A stretch of DNA of 64,000 nucleotides from a virus, in IMG/VR virus record IMGVR_UViG_3300008624_000520, positions 1-64,000 of that record; one strand, 5' to 3'. Shown here piece by piece: positions 7,961 to 15,366 of the stretch. The notes below the pieces were generated by a model, which saw nothing but the letters and a program-made list of their open reading frames with translations, was not told the origin of the DNA and ran no database searches. The position numbers were made by a program, and so were the translations under genes. Numbering within the stretch: the first letter of the stretch is position 1; each line of letters starts with the position of its first letter.

Positions 7961-8248
7961 CTAAATTAGATGCCAAATAAGTGCAAATGTGAGATAAATC
8001 CCTGCGCAAGTCCACAGAGGGTACCTATATATGCTATCTTTGAGTATTAATCCTACTATAAACGCAGCTAAAACGACTGAAATGTCGAATAGGAACATAC
8101 CAAATTGGGCTATATACACACCAAACACCTCTGCGCTGTTGTTATAGACTAGCTCTTTCGCCACTAATTCGTCACTAAACTGTTTCGGATATGCTGTAAT
8201 TAAATGGAGTTGTTGAACAGGCTGCTGTGGATCGTTTCTCCGCCTCAC
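7961..8248 (-). CDS. Membrane protein with two predicted spans
   Basis: The C-terminal two thirds hold two hydrophobic segments (FGMFLFDISVVLAAFIVGLIL, then WTCAGIYLTFALIW). The start is uncertain. The longest form uses a GTG at 8248 and overlaps the upstream gene by 74 bases, whereas a GTG at 8164 just after the upstream stop gives a 67-residue protein that keeps both spans. Family unknown. No gene is seen in the 195 bases between it and the early promoter at 7737-7765. Confidence 0.55.
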   Translation of the reverse strand: MRRRNDPQQPVQQLHLITAYPKQFSDELVAKELVYNNSAEVFGVYIAQFGMFLFDISVVLAAFIVGLILKDSIYRYPLWTCAGIYLTFALIWHLI

Positions 8249-8417
8249 TGATGTATGGATGTGTTACACAAACTACATCTGTTGGCCTGATTGTTCTTAC
8301 TACCGTTTGTTTAGATCGTTGTAATATCTCTACTACCAGATTACTCTCGTTTAGGAGATCTATCAGCTTATCATAATTCTTACTGTCTATCTCTACTGTT
8401 ACTAGCTCGTTGGCCAT
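8175..8417 (-). CDS. Hypothetical protein, 80 residues
   Basis: The ATG is preceded by a purine-rich GAGAGAGG site. The N-terminal half alternates charged and hydrophobic residues (VTVEIDSKNYDKLIDLL) and looks alpha/beta. The C-terminal part overlaps the following gene in another frame and looks less ordered. Unknown function, in an early accessory cluster. Confidence 0.55.
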   Translation of the reverse strand: MANELVTVEIDSKNYDKLIDLLNESNLVVEILQRSKQTVVRTIRPTDVVCVTHPYISEAEKRSTAACSTTPFNYSISETV

Positions 8418-8433
8418 TGGTTTTTGCCTCTCT

Positions 8434-8640
8434 CTAAGGGTTTAGGATACCTAGTACATAGTTCTCTGCTACGTCTTCTGCGTATCGTTCTGCATGTTTA
8501 TATACATCTACACGCTTAACTAGGTCTTTATTCTCATAGCATTTGACGTAAAATCCCTCAGCATTCTTCAGCACTATTGCTTTCCTGCTTGAGTATTCGT
8601 CAGATCCATGAAATCTGTGATGTTCTTTATTCATATTCAT
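8434..8640 (-). CDS. Hypothetical protein, 68 residues
   Basis: This small basic soluble protein has N-terminal MNMNKEHHRFHGSDEYSSRK and a helical C-terminus. It has no membrane segment or known motif. It is separated by 16 bases from the next gene and probably shares its transcript. Confidence 0.55.
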   Translation of the reverse strand: MNMNKEHHRFHGSDEYSSRKAIVLKNAEGFYVKCYENKDLVKRVDVYKHAERYAEDVAENYVLGILNP

Positions 8641-8734
8641 CCGCGTACTCCGTACTTCTTTTAGTTATACTCTGTGCGTTAGAGTAATGGTCTAATAGTT
8701 TCTATATTTATTTATCCTATGCGTTTGTAATCTG

Positions 8735-8914
8735 TTAAGTGGTTTTCTTGGCGTCTTCTGCTGCTTGGCCTTGAGTTAAATTTACTAGAGCTGCTCGTTG
8801 TTTGCCCTTTCGTGTATATTTAGTTCTGTCCCTATGTGTCCTGGGCTTATGCAGTTGATCCATTGCCTTCTTAACAGGCGATCTCTTCTTTATTGTCTTA
8901 GAACGTTTTTTCAT
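8735..8914 (-). CDS. Small basic protein, 59 residues
   Basis: The frame starts at an ATG overlapping the 3' end of the FG-GAP lipoprotein gene by 17 bases. About a third of its residues are Lys or Arg (MKKRSKTIKKRSPVKKAMDQ at the start), so nucleic-acid binding is plausible. There is no membrane segment and no family I recognise. The overlap and the clean reading frame support it as real. Confidence 0.55.
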   Translation of the reverse strand: MKKRSKTIKKRSPVKKAMDQLHKPRTHRDRTKYTRKGKQRAALVNLTQGQAAEDAKKTT

Positions 8915-10925
8915 AACCTAACCTAAATCGTATGTCGTTGTTATTGTGCTTATAATTAAGGCCGTTAAACCCTATCTTATTACTTCCTACTGACGTGTAA
9001 CTAGACACACCAGCATAGAATCCTTTGTGATGTACGTCTACAAAGAACTCCATGTCTTGTAAATGAAAAGGATCTACTGTGACATTATATCTGCTGCCTA
9101 ATTCCGTAAATCCATCCACCTCTGTTAAATAGTATGCTAGGCCAAAGCGCATTTTGTTCCACAGGTGCTCAGCATATACTTGCCACGTTTCCATGTGTAT
9201 AGTTGCTTGTCCTGTGCCAAAATATACCGTTTGATTGTGCGCTTTTCTATTGTTTCGAGCATACCCAACACCCAGATGAGTATTCCCTAATTCAATATCA
9301 AACCCTAGCATACCGTTGTTCGTTATAATTAAATCGTTATTGCCGTCTAACTGTGCATATCTGAGATTGTTAAATAACAGCTTGTTCATTGATGCAAACT
9401 CTGCATAGCCTGATGGTTTCGTTAATATGTCTTTCGCCATTTGTGCTGGCGGATCTAATACCTGATAAAATGTATTGATAGACGTGTCGCCGTCATATAC
9501 CTGATGTCTACCTATAAAATCGTAGAAGTATTTGCCGTCTATCTCGACAGGGTAGAACGTTCTTTCACTACCTACTCCTGGAAAATCACTGTATATCTCA
9601 TACTCGTTATCAGTATTGATTAGTACATAGGTGCCGTCAACGACATCTACAATATCAGTATCACCGTCGTGATCGAAATCTAATAGCATCATCTCGCCGT
9701 CGCCATGGCCTGATTCAAATGTCTTTGCCTCTGTAAATGTGCCGTCTCCCATATTTTGAAAGAACTGTATAGCTCTACCATCATAATAGGGCTCGTGTGT
9801 TGTGCTTGCTAGCAGTATATCTAAATAGCCGTCGCCGTTGAAATCAAATACTTCCATGTCGTTAGCATTGCCATTAGTGCCAAAATAGTTAGGAGGAAGG
9901 TCAACTCTAAAATCTCTCCAGTCGTTGTTGCCGTTGTTATAAAATACAGCTCCTGCGCTATCTATAGGATTAAACCATCCTACTGCTACATCTCCATGGC
10001 CGTCGTTGTTAAAATCTCCTATTGCTGCTGTTGTTGCCCACAAGCTAGGCTCATAATTGAAATTGTGGTTAGGTGTAAATACTCCATGGCCGTCGTTAAA
10101 CATCATCGTCCAGCCCACACTCTCGTCTGTGTATATGCCAAATATATCTAAATCGCCATCGTTATCTACATCACCAGCATAATTGTCGTGTGTCCAAGCG
10201 CCTGATAAGTCTCCTGGTTGTTCGTGATATTGTGTAAATTGGAATTCAGGTAATTGGAAACTCTTGTTCTCATGGCCGTTGTCACCACTAAGATATAGTA
10301 TAGATGTCTTATAAAAATCGTCTATGCCGTCGCCGTTAAAATCTGCTACTATAGGTCGTTGCAAATGAGATACAAAACCACATGTATGATAAGGATCTGT
10401 CTTATAATCTAAATCACCATAGCCTATACACCCCATCTTCTCAGGTGTAAAAGATCCATTACCGTCGTTATAAAAGGCCCACAAATAGCTGTTGGGTTGA
10501 TCATCTCTAGAGCCTTCCCATCTCTCTTCGTAAAAGAAGTCTTCCCACCCGTCGCCATTTAAGTCTGCTTTAATTATTTGTCCATCCTGATCCCAGGGCT
10601 GTGATGGTAAATACTCATCATCGTTCCTGTGTTGTCCGTCGTGCAAACCTTCTGCTGTTATTTGAAAGAAACCATAATCCTCTATCTTATATTTGTCTGT
10701 TCTATCAAAATTCTCAGGTGGTTGATACTCTCCTCTACTGTATATTACTGTCGTTTCCACGCCTTCTAAATCGTAGACATGCTTTTCTTCTATTGGTGCA
10801 GGTGATACAGCTGATACCACTACCACACCACTATAAGGCATAGAGGGCTGTGACATCTCACTTGTTGACTTGCATCCGTATATAAAGAATCCACAAATAA
10901 CTATCAGTATAAATTTAAACTGCAT
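8898..10925 (-). CDS. Large FG-GAP/VCBS-repeat lipoprotein
   Basis: The 675-residue protein begins with a lipoprotein signal peptide (hydrophobic 4-16, lipobox FIYGC, Cys18). At least six Ca-binding FG-GAP/VCBS motifs of the type DxNxDGxxD follow between about residues 110 and 420, for example DFNGDGIDDF and DVDNDGDLDI, implying a beta-propeller. The last 130 residues alternate in a beta-strand pattern, rich in Tyr and Gly, and end in Phe, like an outer-membrane barrel. A phage-encoded outer-membrane lipoprotein could alter the infected cell surface, exclude other phages, or be carried in the virion. It overlaps the upstream gene by 11 bases. Family assignment is firm; function is inference. 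Confidence 0.75.
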   Translation of the reverse strand: MQFKFILIVICGFFIYGCKSTSEMSQPSMPYSGVVVVSAVSPAPIEEKHVYDLEGVETTVIYSRGEYQPPENFDRTDKYKIEDYGFFQITAEGLHDGQHRNDDEYLPSQPWDQDGQIIKADLNGDGWEDFFYEERWEGSRDDQPNSYLWAFYNDGNGSFTPEKMGCIGYGDLDYKTDPYHTCGFVSHLQRPIVADFNGDGIDDFYKTSILYLSGDNGHENKSFQLPEFQFTQYHEQPGDLSGAWTHDNYAGDVDNDGDLDIFGIYTDESVGWTMMFNDGHGVFTPNHNFNYEPSLWATTAAIGDFNNDGHGDVAVGWFNPIDSAGAVFYNNGNNDWRDFRVDLPPNYFGTNGNANDMEVFDFNGDGYLDILLASTTHEPYYDGRAIQFFQNMGDGTFTEAKTFESGHGDGEMMLLDFDHDGDTDIVDVVDGTYVLINTDNEYEIYSDFPGVGSERTFYPVEIDGKYFYDFIGRHQVYDGDTSINTFYQVLDPPAQMAKDILTKPSGYAEFASMNKLLFNNLRYAQLDGNNDLIITNNGMLGFDIELGNTHLGVGYARNNRKAHNQTVYFGTGQATIHMETWQVYAEHLWNKMRFGLAYYLTEVDGFTELGSRYNVTVDPFHLQDMEFFVDVHHKGFYAGVSSYTSVGSNKIGFNGLNYKHNNNDIRFRLGYEKTF

Positions 10926-11472
10926 CTAATTGGCCTCTCATAATTAAATCTCTCCATTGAGGAATTGTTAGTTCCATCTTGTTCTCTCTAATATATTCGT
11001 ATGCTGTTATCTCATCTGTAATATCAAACATCTGTCCTGCTGCCATTGCTGGTGGCGGTGGTGGTTGATAGTCAAGCAAATAACCAGATATCTTTTCAAA
11101 TGGTATATAAAAATCAAAGTCTGCCTTATAAACTGTCATCAAATGTGGCTGCAAATGTGTGCTATAAAACATATTATCTCTCTTTTGATTTATGCTGTGT
11201 AAGCTCATGCCATGTAAATATGCTGCGTGTTTGTGCTGTTCCATAGGATCTCTCAATACCAACACATGTTCCTTCTTTTCAAATTGATTTGTTAGCGCTC
11301 GCCAGTGGAATGGTTTGATAAAGGCCATCGTTGTCCGTGTACCTACATTTACAAAGAAATTCTCAAAACACTGAACACCAATAGGTCCGTGCATGTATAT
11401 CGTCAGGTTTGCTGTCTCTAAATATGTGTTTAGGACTTCTTGATCGTTATATCTCTCAGGCGCTGTCGTCAT
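10915..11472 (-). CDS. Possible sulfotransferase-like protein
   Basis: I chose the ATG at 11472, 8 bases after AAGGA; a TTG two codons earlier is the alternative. The 185-residue protein contains HVLVLRDPMEQHKHAAYLHG, which resembles the RDP segment of sulfotransferases that contacts the PAPS cofactor. The N-terminal phosphate-binding loop is not clear. A Pro run (YQPPPPPAM) lies near residue 137. It overlaps both neighbours. Function is tentative. Confidence 0.45.
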   Translation of the reverse strand: MTTAPERYNDQEVLNTYLETANLTIYMHGPIGVQCFENFFVNVGTRTTMAFIKPFHWRALTNQFEKKEHVLVLRDPMEQHKHAAYLHGMSLHSINQKRDNMFYSTHLQPHLMTVYKADFDFYIPFEKISGYLLDYQPPPPPAMAAGQMFDITDEITAYEYIRENKMELTIPQWRDLIMRGQLDAV

Positions 11473-11704
11473 CCTCAAGGTCCTTTGTCAATGCGTCTAA
11501 TACCAATTTATCATACGTCAATGGATCTAAAAAGTGTATATTCTTTCCGTGAAAGTGTATAAGAACTCTGCCGTTATGTTTTTTAGACAGTTTCTTGCAA
11601 TGCTCTATATACCTATCAATACCTTCTCTTATGCCTATTTTGTATGCTCTCCATGACATACCTATAGCACATATTCCTAATATAATTAAATGTCCTTCAT
11701 TCAT
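11456..11704 (-). CDS. Hypothetical protein with N-terminal hydrophobic segment
   Basis: This 82-residue protein has a short hydrophobic N-terminus (HLIILGICAIGMSW) that may be a membrane anchor, followed by a basic helix and an acidic end (DLEDDDSA). It overlaps the radical SAM gene by 8 bases, so the two are probably co-translated. Family unknown. Confidence 0.6.
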   Translation of the reverse strand: MNEGHLIILGICAIGMSWRAYKIGIREGIDRYIEHCKKLSKKHNGRVLIHFHGKNIHFLDPLTYDKLVLDALTKDLEDDDSA

Positions 11705-13322
11705 CTTTCCACTCCAGTTTCTTTTGCTTATACTCGTTAATTATTTGCTTGTGTAAATCTATCTGGCTCTTGCCTAATGGATCTATCTCATCAAATGTCT
11801 TTTCCATATCCTTTAAACTATATCTACCACCTGTTAAATATCTGTGGTAATAAAATATCCCAGGAGCCAGCTTGCTGGGTAGTACAGGATTAGCTGCTAC
11901 TTCTGAAAATAGTTTCCACGCTTCCCATACATTCATCGTCTCGTGTTGCCAATTGGCCACACCTGTTGAATTCATATAAAACTGCACAACCTCTTTTAAT
12001 TGTTCAGGTATCTCATCATAGTTGACACCCATCTCTTCGTGTGTTTTCTTTGTAAATACTCCTGACGTCCAGGCTGTTCTATCAAATTCACTAGGATTTG
12101 TTGCCATAGCATTTAAGTCTCCATCTGCTACCATTAATGGTGCAAAGCTATAACTATGGCCAGGCATGTTGTCCATAACCCAATCCCTTCCTTCTAAAAA
12201 TGTTTCTCTTGTTTCATAAGGAAGTCCTACGATCATAGATATTGTAGCTCTAAACTTTCCTTTATTGTTAAACCAATCTTGTACTTCTAATAATCCATCT
12301 TTAAGTCTATCTGGGTTCATGCCTTTGCCTACAAACCTAGCTGCTTTGTGATTAAAACTCTCTATGCCATAAAAGTGAGACCATAAACCCATATCCCAAA
12401 TGTCTTCCCACGTATCTGGTTTGGCCACTAATAAGTCTCCTCTTAAATAGCCTGCCAAGTTTACTTCAAAGGGTAATGACCTAACTACGTCTGCTACTTT
12501 CTTAAGTTTCTCAGGGCTATCGTTTATTGTCTCATCTGAGATCGTGTATGTGTTAATACCCCAGCGTTCATAATTATCTGTTAATTCTTCTCTTAAACTA
12601 TCTGCACATCTACTGTGATCTCCCTTCACTCCTAAAACTGTAAATGAACAGAACTTACACTCAAATATGCAACCGCGTCCCATTTCAATAGTTGGTACTT
12701 CATCAGATCTCATAAAGTCTCGATCCTGATACTTCACATGTGCATTAGGAAAAGGCCAAGCTGGATAATCGTGTCTACATTCCACTACCTTGCGTGTTGC
12801 ACCCCAATATTCTCTCTCATGAACGATACAATTATGTGTCTGTCCTGTTATCATCTTTAATAATTCTATAATGCCGTACTCTGCAAAGCCACCCACATAA
12901 TAATCTAATGGGTATCCTAGTGTAGCAGATATGTTTTGTGAGCCTCCAATGAACACTAAATCAGGATATAACGATTTAATATATCTGAGATTCTCTATAA
13001 TCTCTGCTACTTTCTCCTGGTTCTTCTTGCCTGCTCCTCCTAGTGGAAACATAGCAGACAGCCCTACCCAAATTGTGTCTTTCTTTACTCTTGTTTCAAA
13101 CAGCTCTACGAGTTCTTCACGTGACCATGCAGGCCAAAAGTCTATAACCTCTATATCCCATTCGTTCTCTCTTAGCCATGTGGCTATTCTGTGTGCTCCT
13201 GCTGATCGTTTGATGCTTGGCCAAAAGTCTGGCCTATCTTTAGTGTCTTGGTGTACTAATTGATTTCTAGTTTCGCTAGTGTCTTCTCGTTCAAGTATTC
13301 CACCTAGTATAATTCCATGCAT
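11697..13322 (-). CDS. B12-binding-type radical SAM enzyme (copy A)
   Basis: The 541-residue protein has an N-terminal cobalamin-binding-like region (AGAHRIATWLRENEWDIEVIDF at 41-62, then a GLSA and GGSQN alternation). The radical SAM cluster motif is CIFECKFC, with Cys 218, 222 and 225. Such enzymes bind a 4Fe-4S cluster and SAM and often methylate unreactive carbons or modify peptides, lipids or glycans. It is clearly homologous to the protein at 35766-37310 across its length, including GRGCIF, the DHSR segment, and the phrases ISDETIND and YGIESF. The metallopeptidase gene upstream overlaps by 19 bases. Class is firm; substrate unknown. Confidence 0.8.
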   Translation of the reverse strand: MHGIILGGILEREDTSETRNQLVHQDTKDRPDFWPSIKRSAGAHRIATWLRENEWDIEVIDFWPAWSREELVELFETRVKKDTIWVGLSAMFPLGGAGKKNQEKVAEIIENLRYIKSLYPDLVFIGGSQNISATLGYPLDYYVGGFAEYGIIELLKMITGQTHNCIVHEREYWGATRKVVECRHDYPAWPFPNAHVKYQDRDFMRSDEVPTIEMGRGCIFECKFCSFTVLGVKGDHSRCADSLREELTDNYERWGINTYTISDETINDSPEKLKKVADVVRSLPFEVNLAGYLRGDLLVAKPDTWEDIWDMGLWSHFYGIESFNHKAARFVGKGMNPDRLKDGLLEVQDWFNNKGKFRATISMIVGLPYETRETFLEGRDWVMDNMPGHSYSFAPLMVADGDLNAMATNPSEFDRTAWTSGVFTKKTHEEMGVNYDEIPEQLKEVVQFYMNSTGVANWQHETMNVWEAWKLFSEVAANPVLPSKLAPGIFYYHRYLTGGRYSLKDMEKTFDEIDPLGKSQIDLHKQIINEYKQKKLEWKDE

Positions 13323-13792
13323 CGTTTTTCCACTGATTTAACACGTCGTACAGTATTTCCTGTGTCTCTTATAAAACTATGTGCAAGCTCTTCCTGCATA
13401 TCCCATGCTTCTCGTTCCCAAGGTTGTTTAGGACCCATACTGCTGTTGCTATTCGTATCTCTATGTTCTTTGCCTTTCCAAAATTGTCGTAAATGCTTCT
13501 CTGTAAGTTCTCCCCTTACACCTTGCTTGACGTGTACCATCTCATGACACGTGGTGAGTATAAGATCGTAAACCTTTTGAAACTTGTCTATTTCTAATGT
13601 GTAGAAGTTGTGATCGTTTTGATAACAATAACCAAGGACATTGTCTTCGCTTAAGTTACGGAAATCTATTTCAATCCATAAGGATCGATGTCTAGGTAAT
13701 AAGGTAGTTATACAATGAGCTGCAACATGTTCTGCGATTACTCGCTGTTTCGCTAGCCCACCGGATACCTTAATGGTATTGCCTGGGTGCAT
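13304..13792 (-). CDS. Putative zinc metallopeptidase (SprT-like)
   Basis: This 162-residue protein has a classic HEMVH zinc-binding motif at residues 83-87. It is preceded by a helix (KVYDLILTTC) and followed by a Glu-containing segment, as in SprT/WLM-type minimal proteases. It overlaps the radical SAM gene by 19 bases, which suggests coupled expression. It could process a host or phage protein, possibly the radical SAM substrate, but this is inference. The motif gives good support for the class. Confidence 0.7.
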   Translation of the reverse strand: MHPGNTIKVSGGLAKQRVIAEHVAAHCITTLLPRHRSLWIEIDFRNLSEDNVLGYCYQNDHNFYTLEIDKFQKVYDLILTTCHEMVHVKQGVRGELTEKHLRQFWKGKEHRDTNSNSSMGPKQPWEREAWDMQEELAHSFIRDTGNTVRRVKSVEKRCMELY

Positions 13793-13795
13793 TTT

Positions 13796-14017
13796 TTAGT
13801 CCTCTGACGGTACATCATTAACTCTTAAAAGCGGATTATCTCTTTCCCTCATTTCATATTCTAAAATGGGATAGAGCTTATCTGCCATGTGATCGTCTGC
13901 CAATATTCTACATAACTCCACAAGTTGAGGACTGCTTAATCTTTTAATAATTTCTGCTATCCTGTCTACTTCTGGCTCTGGTGTAGATATCACTGTAAAA
14001 TCCGATTGCATGTTCAC
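13796..14017 (-). CDS. Hypothetical protein, 73 residues
   Basis: This is an acidic, largely helical protein with the segment IAEIIKRLSSPQLVELCRIL, suggestive of a small alpha-helical bundle. Family unknown. A near match to the late promoter (CATAAATA) lies just upstream. It ends 3 bases before the metallopeptidase gene starts. Confidence 0.6.
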   Translation of the reverse strand: MNMQSDFTVISTPEPEVDRIAEIIKRLSSPQLVELCRILADDHMADKLYPILEYEMRERDNPLLRVNDVPSED

Positions 14018-14019
14018 GA

Positions 14020-14268
14020 TTATTTATGCCTCATATCTGCTGCTACTCTCATCATTTTATCCAGAAGAGATTGTCTTGTGGCTCTCGCTCTGTACCACTC
14101 TTTCTTTCCTTCTTTAGGGCCTCGGGTATATTCATATAAAATATCGCCATTATTGTATTTGGTTTCAATACAGCCGTTATTAGCATGTATATACTTAACC
14201 CCTTTGGAAAATTCATCTAGTTGTTGTTGCAGTCTAACTGCTTCAACTTTTTCGGTATATTCTGTCAT
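14020..14268 (-). CDS. Hypothetical early protein, 82 residues
   Basis: The ATG at 14268 follows TGGAGAAACA, a good ribosome-binding site; longer frames run into the promoter. The protein is charged and helical, ending in a basic region (RARATRQSLLDKMMRVAAD). A strong sigma70-like promoter ends 22 bases upstream, so it is probably an early gene. Family unknown. Confidence 0.65.
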   Translation of the reverse strand: MTEYTEKVEAVRLQQQLDEFSKGVKYIHANNGCIETKYNNGDILYEYTRGPKEGKKEWYRARATRQSLLDKMMRVAADMRHK

Positions 14269-14290
14269 TGTTTCTCCAGTTTCTATATAC

Positions 14291-14319
14291 ATTATGACAG
14301 AAATAGGACCTAAAGTCAA
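14291..14319 (-). promoter_or_regulatory. Sigma70-like early promoter
   Basis: The -35 TTGACT (14314-14319) and -10 CATAAT (14291-14296) are separated by 17 bases. The sequence after the -10 (GTATATAGA) resembles the promoters at 47717 and 48179. Confidence 0.75.
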
Positions 14320-14359
14320 CTACGAATAGCCCCTTTTGGTCCTATTGATCTGTCTGTAA

Positions 14360-14530
14360 TTATTCGCCTTTAACTAGCGTCCATATACCGTAGCCTAAAG
14401 CTACCCAGGCTGCAACTTTTGCAAGTCCGCCAAACAATATGATTGCTAGAGAAACAGCTATAATCACACCGCCGTCCCAGCTGGTTCGCTCGGCAATGCG
14501 GTCTTTTACGAATTGAATTGCTGTATTCAT
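14360..14530 (-). CDS. Small membrane protein, 56 residues
   Basis: The ATG at 14530 is preceded by AGGAGGAAACGC, an ideal ribosome-binding site. The protein has an amphipathic charged N-terminus (MNTAIQFVKDRIAERTSWDG), then two adjoining hydrophobic segments rich in Gly and Ala that could form a hairpin, and a C-terminal KGE. To my knowledge similar short proteins occur in other marine phages. It lies directly downstream of the lipase gene and may act with it at the membrane, possibly as a holin-like protein. That function is inference. Confidence 0.65.
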   Translation of the reverse strand: MNTAIQFVKDRIAERTSWDGGVIIAVSLAIILFGGLAKVAAWVALGYGIWTLVKGE

Positions 14531-14544
14531 GCGTTTCCTCCTAT

Positions 14545-15303
14545 TTAGTTTTTGGTATCATTTTCTAAATGCTGAATATAATCTTTTATATTATGGTCAG
14601 CCACAAAATCCAATCGACCCTTCAATATCGTCTTTAATAAACTCCAACCTTTGTCCCTTATTCGCTCTGTAGACCATCGTCTTAAGCGAGTAACTTCTCC
14701 AGTTGATTTTATATAATAACAGTCTCCTGTATGCCTATACCATATCCAGCTAGGTACACAAGGAACCACGTCATTATTATTAACGAATCTTTGATGATTA
14801 AGATGTTTATCACACCATGCTCTAAATTGTGGCCCGCCTGCTCGAGGTGAACCAAAGGTGTACAATGTGTCGACATCATGTCCACCTGTGAACTCTAATC
14901 TTTGAGCTAGAATAGTAGCCATTGCGCCTCCTAAACTATGTCCTGTTGCCCATATCTTTTTGCCATGTGTTATTCTATCAATAAGCGATTCAACATGATC
15001 ATAAATCTTATCTACTTCTTCCTTGAATCCCTGGTGGATTTTATTACCAGAGACAGAGTCGGATTTAAAAACTTGCAAATCTGCTATGATATCGTTCATC
15101 GCTCCATGGCCTTTTTGTGTGCCTCTGCATGCTATAACGATATCATCCTTATTGTAATATACATAGCACTGGGCGCCTTCTATGTCAAAGAAACTGTGTT
15201 TGTTAAATCCTTTACGTTTGCCGGATTTAGCTCCTGTTTTCTCTGGATAGTAAGCGTACTGTGCAAATTTAGCAAAGAGGACTCGCCTCTCCTTTTCTGA
15301 CAT
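14545..15303 (-). CDS. Class 3 lipase-like hydrolase
   Basis: I chose the ATG at 15303, giving 252 residues. The nucleophile elbow GHSLGG sits at 121-126 (Ser123). A catalytic-type Asp lies in NNNDVVP and a His in ADHNIKDYIQHL near the C-terminus, the order expected of alpha/beta-hydrolase lipases of family PF01764. There is no signal peptide. A TATAAATA late promoter lies just upstream, suggesting expression late in infection. The next gene encodes a small membrane protein. Membrane phospholipid attack during lysis is a reasonable hypothesis; cutting another ester is the alternative. Confidence 0.8.
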   Translation of the reverse strand: MSEKERRVLFAKFAQYAYYPEKTGAKSGKRKGFNKHSFFDIEGAQCYVYYNKDDIVIACRGTQKGHGAMNDIIADLQVFKSDSVSGNKIHQGFKEEVDKIYDHVESLIDRITHGKKIWATGHSLGGAMATILAQRLEFTGGHDVDTLYTFGSPRAGGPQFRAWCDKHLNHQRFVNNNDVVPCVPSWIWYRHTGDCYYIKSTGEVTRLRRWSTERIRDKGWSLLKTILKGRLDFVADHNIKDYIQHLENDTKN

Positions 15304-15320
15304 ACTACTAATCATGTCAA

Positions 15321-15328
15321 TATTTATA
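15321..15328 (-). promoter_or_regulatory. T4-type late promoter (TATAAATA), minus strand
   Basis: Perfect late octamer upstream of the lipase gene. It lies one base from a second octamer on the opposite strand, forming a compact divergent late promoter. Confidence 0.6.
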
Positions 15329-15329
15329 A

Positions 15330-15337
15330 TATAAATA
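15330..15337 (+). promoter_or_regulatory. T4-type late promoter (TATAAATA), plus strand
   Basis: Perfect late octamer 30 bases before the plus-strand gene that starts at 15367, which itself has a strong AAGGAGAG ribosome-binding site. Confidence 0.6.
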
Positions 15338-15366
15338 CTGTAAAGAGTTTAACAAGGAGAGATAAT

